Of a stretch of DNA of 64,000 bases, positions 61,859-64,000 are shown one piece after another. A program made the position numbers and the translations under genes. Each line of letters starts with the position of its first letter. Positions within the stretch are counted from its first letter, which is position 1. The notes under the pieces are model-generated. The model was not told where the DNA came from and made no database searches. It saw only the letters and a list, made by a program, of their open reading frames with translations. This DNA is from Candidatus Doudnabacteria bacterium RIFCSPHIGHO2_02_FULL_42_25 (GTDB taxonomy: Bacteria; Patescibacteria; Doudnabacteria; UBA920; O2-02-FULL-48-8), in contig MFEQ01000006.1 in assembly GCA_001777665.1 (NCBI GenBank), forward strand, positions 14,956 through 78,955, read 5' to 3'.

Positions 61859-62659
61859 TTATTGGATAATAAACAAAAATTTAATATTTCGAAGATCAGC
61901 CGCTGGTGTCACAAACGCTTTCTGGAACAAGTCTGTGGATGATGAACGAATAGAGCTGATGCGCCCAATCAATAAGCCGCGGGGAAATTCTTCTGAAAGA
62001 CCAGAGGTAATCACGGCATCTCCGGTTTTGATTAATTCATTCTGGGTTACTAAATCCAAACTCAATCCCAAACCATGCTCGCCTTTTATCAACCCTTTCG
62101 CAGTAGAGTCAACGACTTCAGAATTGACCACAATTCCCGGGTCAGTAATCAAAAGCACCTCTGCCGAGCGTTCACTGACATTTGTAACTTTGCCGACCAA
62201 AATTCCTGGCTGCACAACCACAGGTTGCCCTATTTCAATATTATGATTTTTGCCTTTATCGACAATTACGACTTGTGAAAAACCGGTGGTATCGAGGGTC
62301 AGCGCTTCCACGGGCAACAAATTAAAAGGCCCTTGCTCGCTAAAATTCAAAGCATTCCGAAGTGCTGCATTTTCATTTTGAGCGGATTTTAACCGAGCAT
62401 TTTCAAAAGCCAGTTGATCGACTTCAGCGCTTAATTTCGCATTCTCTGAAACCAATTTGCGAATTGTAAATAAGGTACTAAAAGTAACTTTAACACTGGT
62501 TGTCGCCGCCTTTAACTTCGAGGTAACAAAACTAAAACCGCGAAAAAAACCATCCTTCGCCCACCCAATGTACCCAGTTGCATCGGAAATTATAAGCAAT
62601 GCAATGAGTACAAAGACTATAAAAATCTTCGTAAAAGTTTTCGAATAAATAAATCTCAT
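61859..62659 (-). CDS. mreC: Rod shape-determining protein MreC
   Basis: 266 residues: membrane helix about 9-28, coiled coil about 60-100 (L-S-A-E-V-D-Q-L-A-F-E-N-A-R-L), then two beta domains with V-I-V-D-K-G, G-V-L-V-G-K-V and G-L-I-I-G-R patterns. It links MreB inside to PBP2 outside. Starts 3 bases after mreB; its stop touches family-1 element copy 3. Confidence 0.94.
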   Translation of the reverse strand: MRFIYSKTFTKIFIVFVLIALLIISDATGYIGWAKDGFFRGFSFVTSKLKAATTSVKVTFSTLFTIRKLVSENAKLSAEVDQLAFENARLKSAQNENAALRNALNFSEQGPFNLLPVEALTLDTTGFSQVVIVDKGKNHNIEIGQPVVVQPGILVGKVTNVSERSAEVLLITDPGIVVNSEVVDSTAKGLIKGEHGLGLSLDLVTQNELIKTGDAVITSGLSEEFPRGLLIGRISSIRSSSTDLFQKAFVTPAADLRNIKFLFIIQ

Positions 62660-62662
62660 ACG

Positions 62663-63721
62663 CTACCTTGGAATTTGCTCAAATTCAGTAAGCACTAAAA
62701 CATCTTTCAGGCTGGATAAATCTTCTAGGACTATGCCAGTTCCTCGGACCACAGCGGTGAGTGGGTCGTCTGTCACTACAACTGGCATTCCAGTTTCTTC
62801 TGCAACCAATTTATCAAACCCTCGAAGTAGTGCGCCTCCGCCAGCTAATGTAATACCCCGATCCATAATATCGGCAATCAACTCTGGTGGAGTTTCTTCA
62901 ACCACAGATTTGATATTATTGACTATTACTCGAACTGAACGCAAAATCGCGGTTCGAATCTGTTCATCATTGACTTGAATTTCTTTGGGCAGACCAGTAA
63001 CTAAATCCCGCCCGCGAATAGCGGTTTTTAATCGTTCTCGCATCGGAAGCGCTGAACCGATTTTTATTTTTACATCTTCTGCAGTACGCTCGCCCAATAA
63101 TAAATTAAATTCATCTCGCGCAAATTGAATAATATTTTCATTCATTTCATCACCCGCGATTCGAATGGATCTGGATACCACAATCCCACCTAAAGAGATC
63201 ACAGCTATTTCTGCAGTCCCACCACCAATATCCACAATAAATGAGCCTTGCGGATCCTGGACCGGTAATCTAGCCCCAATAGCGGCAGCCATCGGCTCTT
63301 CAATCAAAAAAGCCATTCTCGCTCCAGCGTTTAGAGTAGCATCCTGGACAGCTCTTTTCTCGACTTCGGTAACACCAGAAGGAATCCCGATCACGACACG
63401 TGGCCGAGACAAAAAACCAAGCGCGGCTTTGTTAACTTTTTCTATAAAATACTTCAACATCTGTTCAGTGATTTCAAAGTCCGAAATGACTCCATCAACC
63501 AGCGGTCGATGTGCTACGATATGTGCCGGCGTGCGCCCGACCATTCGTTTGGCTTCGTCACCGATTGCCAATATTTGTCTGGTTTTTTGATTAATCGCAA
63601 CAACAGATGGTTCATTAATAACAATACCCTTGCCCTTAACATAGACAAGAGTATTGGCAGTTCCTAAATCAATGCCTATATCTTTTGAAAATTTATCGTA
63701 AACTAAATCAAGTATCGCCAC
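62663..63721 (-). CDS. mreB: Rod shape-determining protein MreB
   Basis: 352 residues, actin-like. D-L-G-T-A-N near 20, phosphate-2 loop D-I-G-G-G-T-A-E near 167, adenosine site G-G-A-L-L near 296. It guides the elongasome on the membrane. The presence of mreBCD and mrdA implies rod or elongated growth, or at least controlled wall insertion, despite the genome being otherwise CPR-like. First gene after proS on the minus strand. Confidence 0.97.
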   Translation of the reverse strand: MAILDLVYDKFSKDIGIDLGTANTLVYVKGKGIVINEPSVVAINQKTRQILAIGDEAKRMVGRTPAHIVAHRPLVDGVISDFEITEQMLKYFIEKVNKAALGFLSRPRVVIGIPSGVTEVEKRAVQDATLNAGARMAFLIEEPMAAAIGARLPVQDPQGSFIVDIGGGTAEIAVISLGGIVVSRSIRIAGDEMNENIIQFARDEFNLLLGERTAEDVKIKIGSALPMRERLKTAIRGRDLVTGLPKEIQVNDEQIRTAILRSVRVIVNNIKSVVEETPPELIADIMDRGITLAGGGALLRGFDKLVAEETGMPVVVTDDPLTAVVRGTGIVLEDLSSLKDVLVLTEFEQIPR

Positions 63722-63765
63722 GGCTGGGGAAATTTAATTATAGGCAGATTTTGTTTTAAATTGTT

Positions 63766-64000
63766 TTATTTTAGACTCTTCGTGAGGTCCTTTACTTTAA
63801 CGATTGATGTTCGCTCACTGTTTCGATCTTTAATTTCAACAGAATCGCTTTCTAAGGTTTTATCCGAGACCAAAATTCGAGTAGGTATACCAATTAAGTC
63901 AGCATCCGCGAATTTTTCTCCAGCTCGGGTATCTCGCTGATCATATAGTACTGAAAAGCCCTGTTCCTGTAAAGCATTGTAAATTTTATCCGAATCTTTT
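63766..64000 (-). CDS. proS: Prolyl-tRNA synthetase, C-terminal fragment (right edge)
   Basis: Cut by the right edge; about 77 codons of the 3' end are present. V-L-Y-D-Q-R-D-T-R-A-G-E-K-F-A-D-A-D-L-I-G-I-P is the conserved part of the anticodon-binding domain of class II ProRS, followed by a short basic tail and TAA. The rest lies beyond the window. It precedes mreB by about 44 bases. Confidence 0.9.
   Translation of the reverse strand, partial: KDSDKIYNALQEQGFSVLYDQRDTRAGEKFADADLIGIPTRILVSDKTLESDSVEIKDRNSERTSIVKVKDLTKSLK

Overview
The window reads as one stretch of chromosome from a Candidate Phyla Radiation (Patescibacteria) bacterium; I cannot name the class from sequence alone. The reasons are the families present: a PaaX/Cas2-like protein, DUF4012, an orphan TraG/VirD4-like ATPase, an RnfD-ferredoxin reductase fusion, an archaeal-type UMP kinase, and unnamed proteins I associate with CPR genomes. 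Gene packing is also very dense, with 1-14 base overlaps. TGA acts as a normal stop, which argues against Gracilibacteria/Absconditabacteria. No rRNA, CRISPR array, phage or full-length transposase is present. Base composition looks AT-rich by eye, apart from small islands described below.

Layout. 1-6966 (mostly minus): HD hydrolase (cut by the left edge), Nudix, a membrane protein, tRNA-Gly, PaaX-like, parvulin, FtsB-like, a 32-residue membrane peptide, LepA, HAD hydrolase. 7276-17018 (minus): a murein and division operon of murJ, DUF4012, ftsW, murD, an amidohydrolase, mraY, then dacA. 17096-25865: thioredoxin, YeaQ-type membrane protein, YkuK, AlkD, the RnfD-FNR fusion, tRNA-Gln, methyltransferase, dnaX, GtrA and unknowns. 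26012-36339: TraG-like ATPase, two paralogous anchored proteins, CorA, a YerC/TrpR-like regulator with two operators, cysS, dnaB. 36493-44420: recR, rplU, DUF192, TagO/WecA, GT2 and two GT-C transferases. 44430-51986 (minus): lysS, nudix, rdgB, serS, alr, ddl, ftsQ, UMP kinase. 52565-58001 (minus): greA, metK, ECF sigma, putative anti-sigma, DUF456, msrA, zincin, pilin-like protein. 59276-64000 (minus): proS, mreB, mreC, mreD, mrdA. Together these give a near-complete peptidoglycan, elongasome and divisome set plus surface-glycan genes.

Three kinds of structure lie over this ordinary gene set. (1) Two families of small, transposase-free, terminal-inverted-repeat elements (about 143-149 bp and about 98 bp). 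Every copy abuts an ATG and most have short target duplications. The larger family splits formerly overlapping start/stop junctions without damaging either gene. (2) Four independently transcribed, GC-richer islands of small unrecognised genes, at about 7.0, 21.3-22.2, 52.1-52.4 and 58.6-59.1 kb, all on the plus strand. Each has a good sigma-70-type promoter, a short leader, a strong Shine-Dalgarno and its own terminator. Three of them are followed by a covarying CATATG-centred palindrome. A fifth small GC-rich gene at 37.2-37.4 kb is similar but on the minus strand. (3) Palindromic or mobile sequence read through in frame inside housekeeping proteins: LepA (a complete GxxExxY nuclease-like domain plus a palindrome), DnaX, MurD, LysS and a GT-C transferase.
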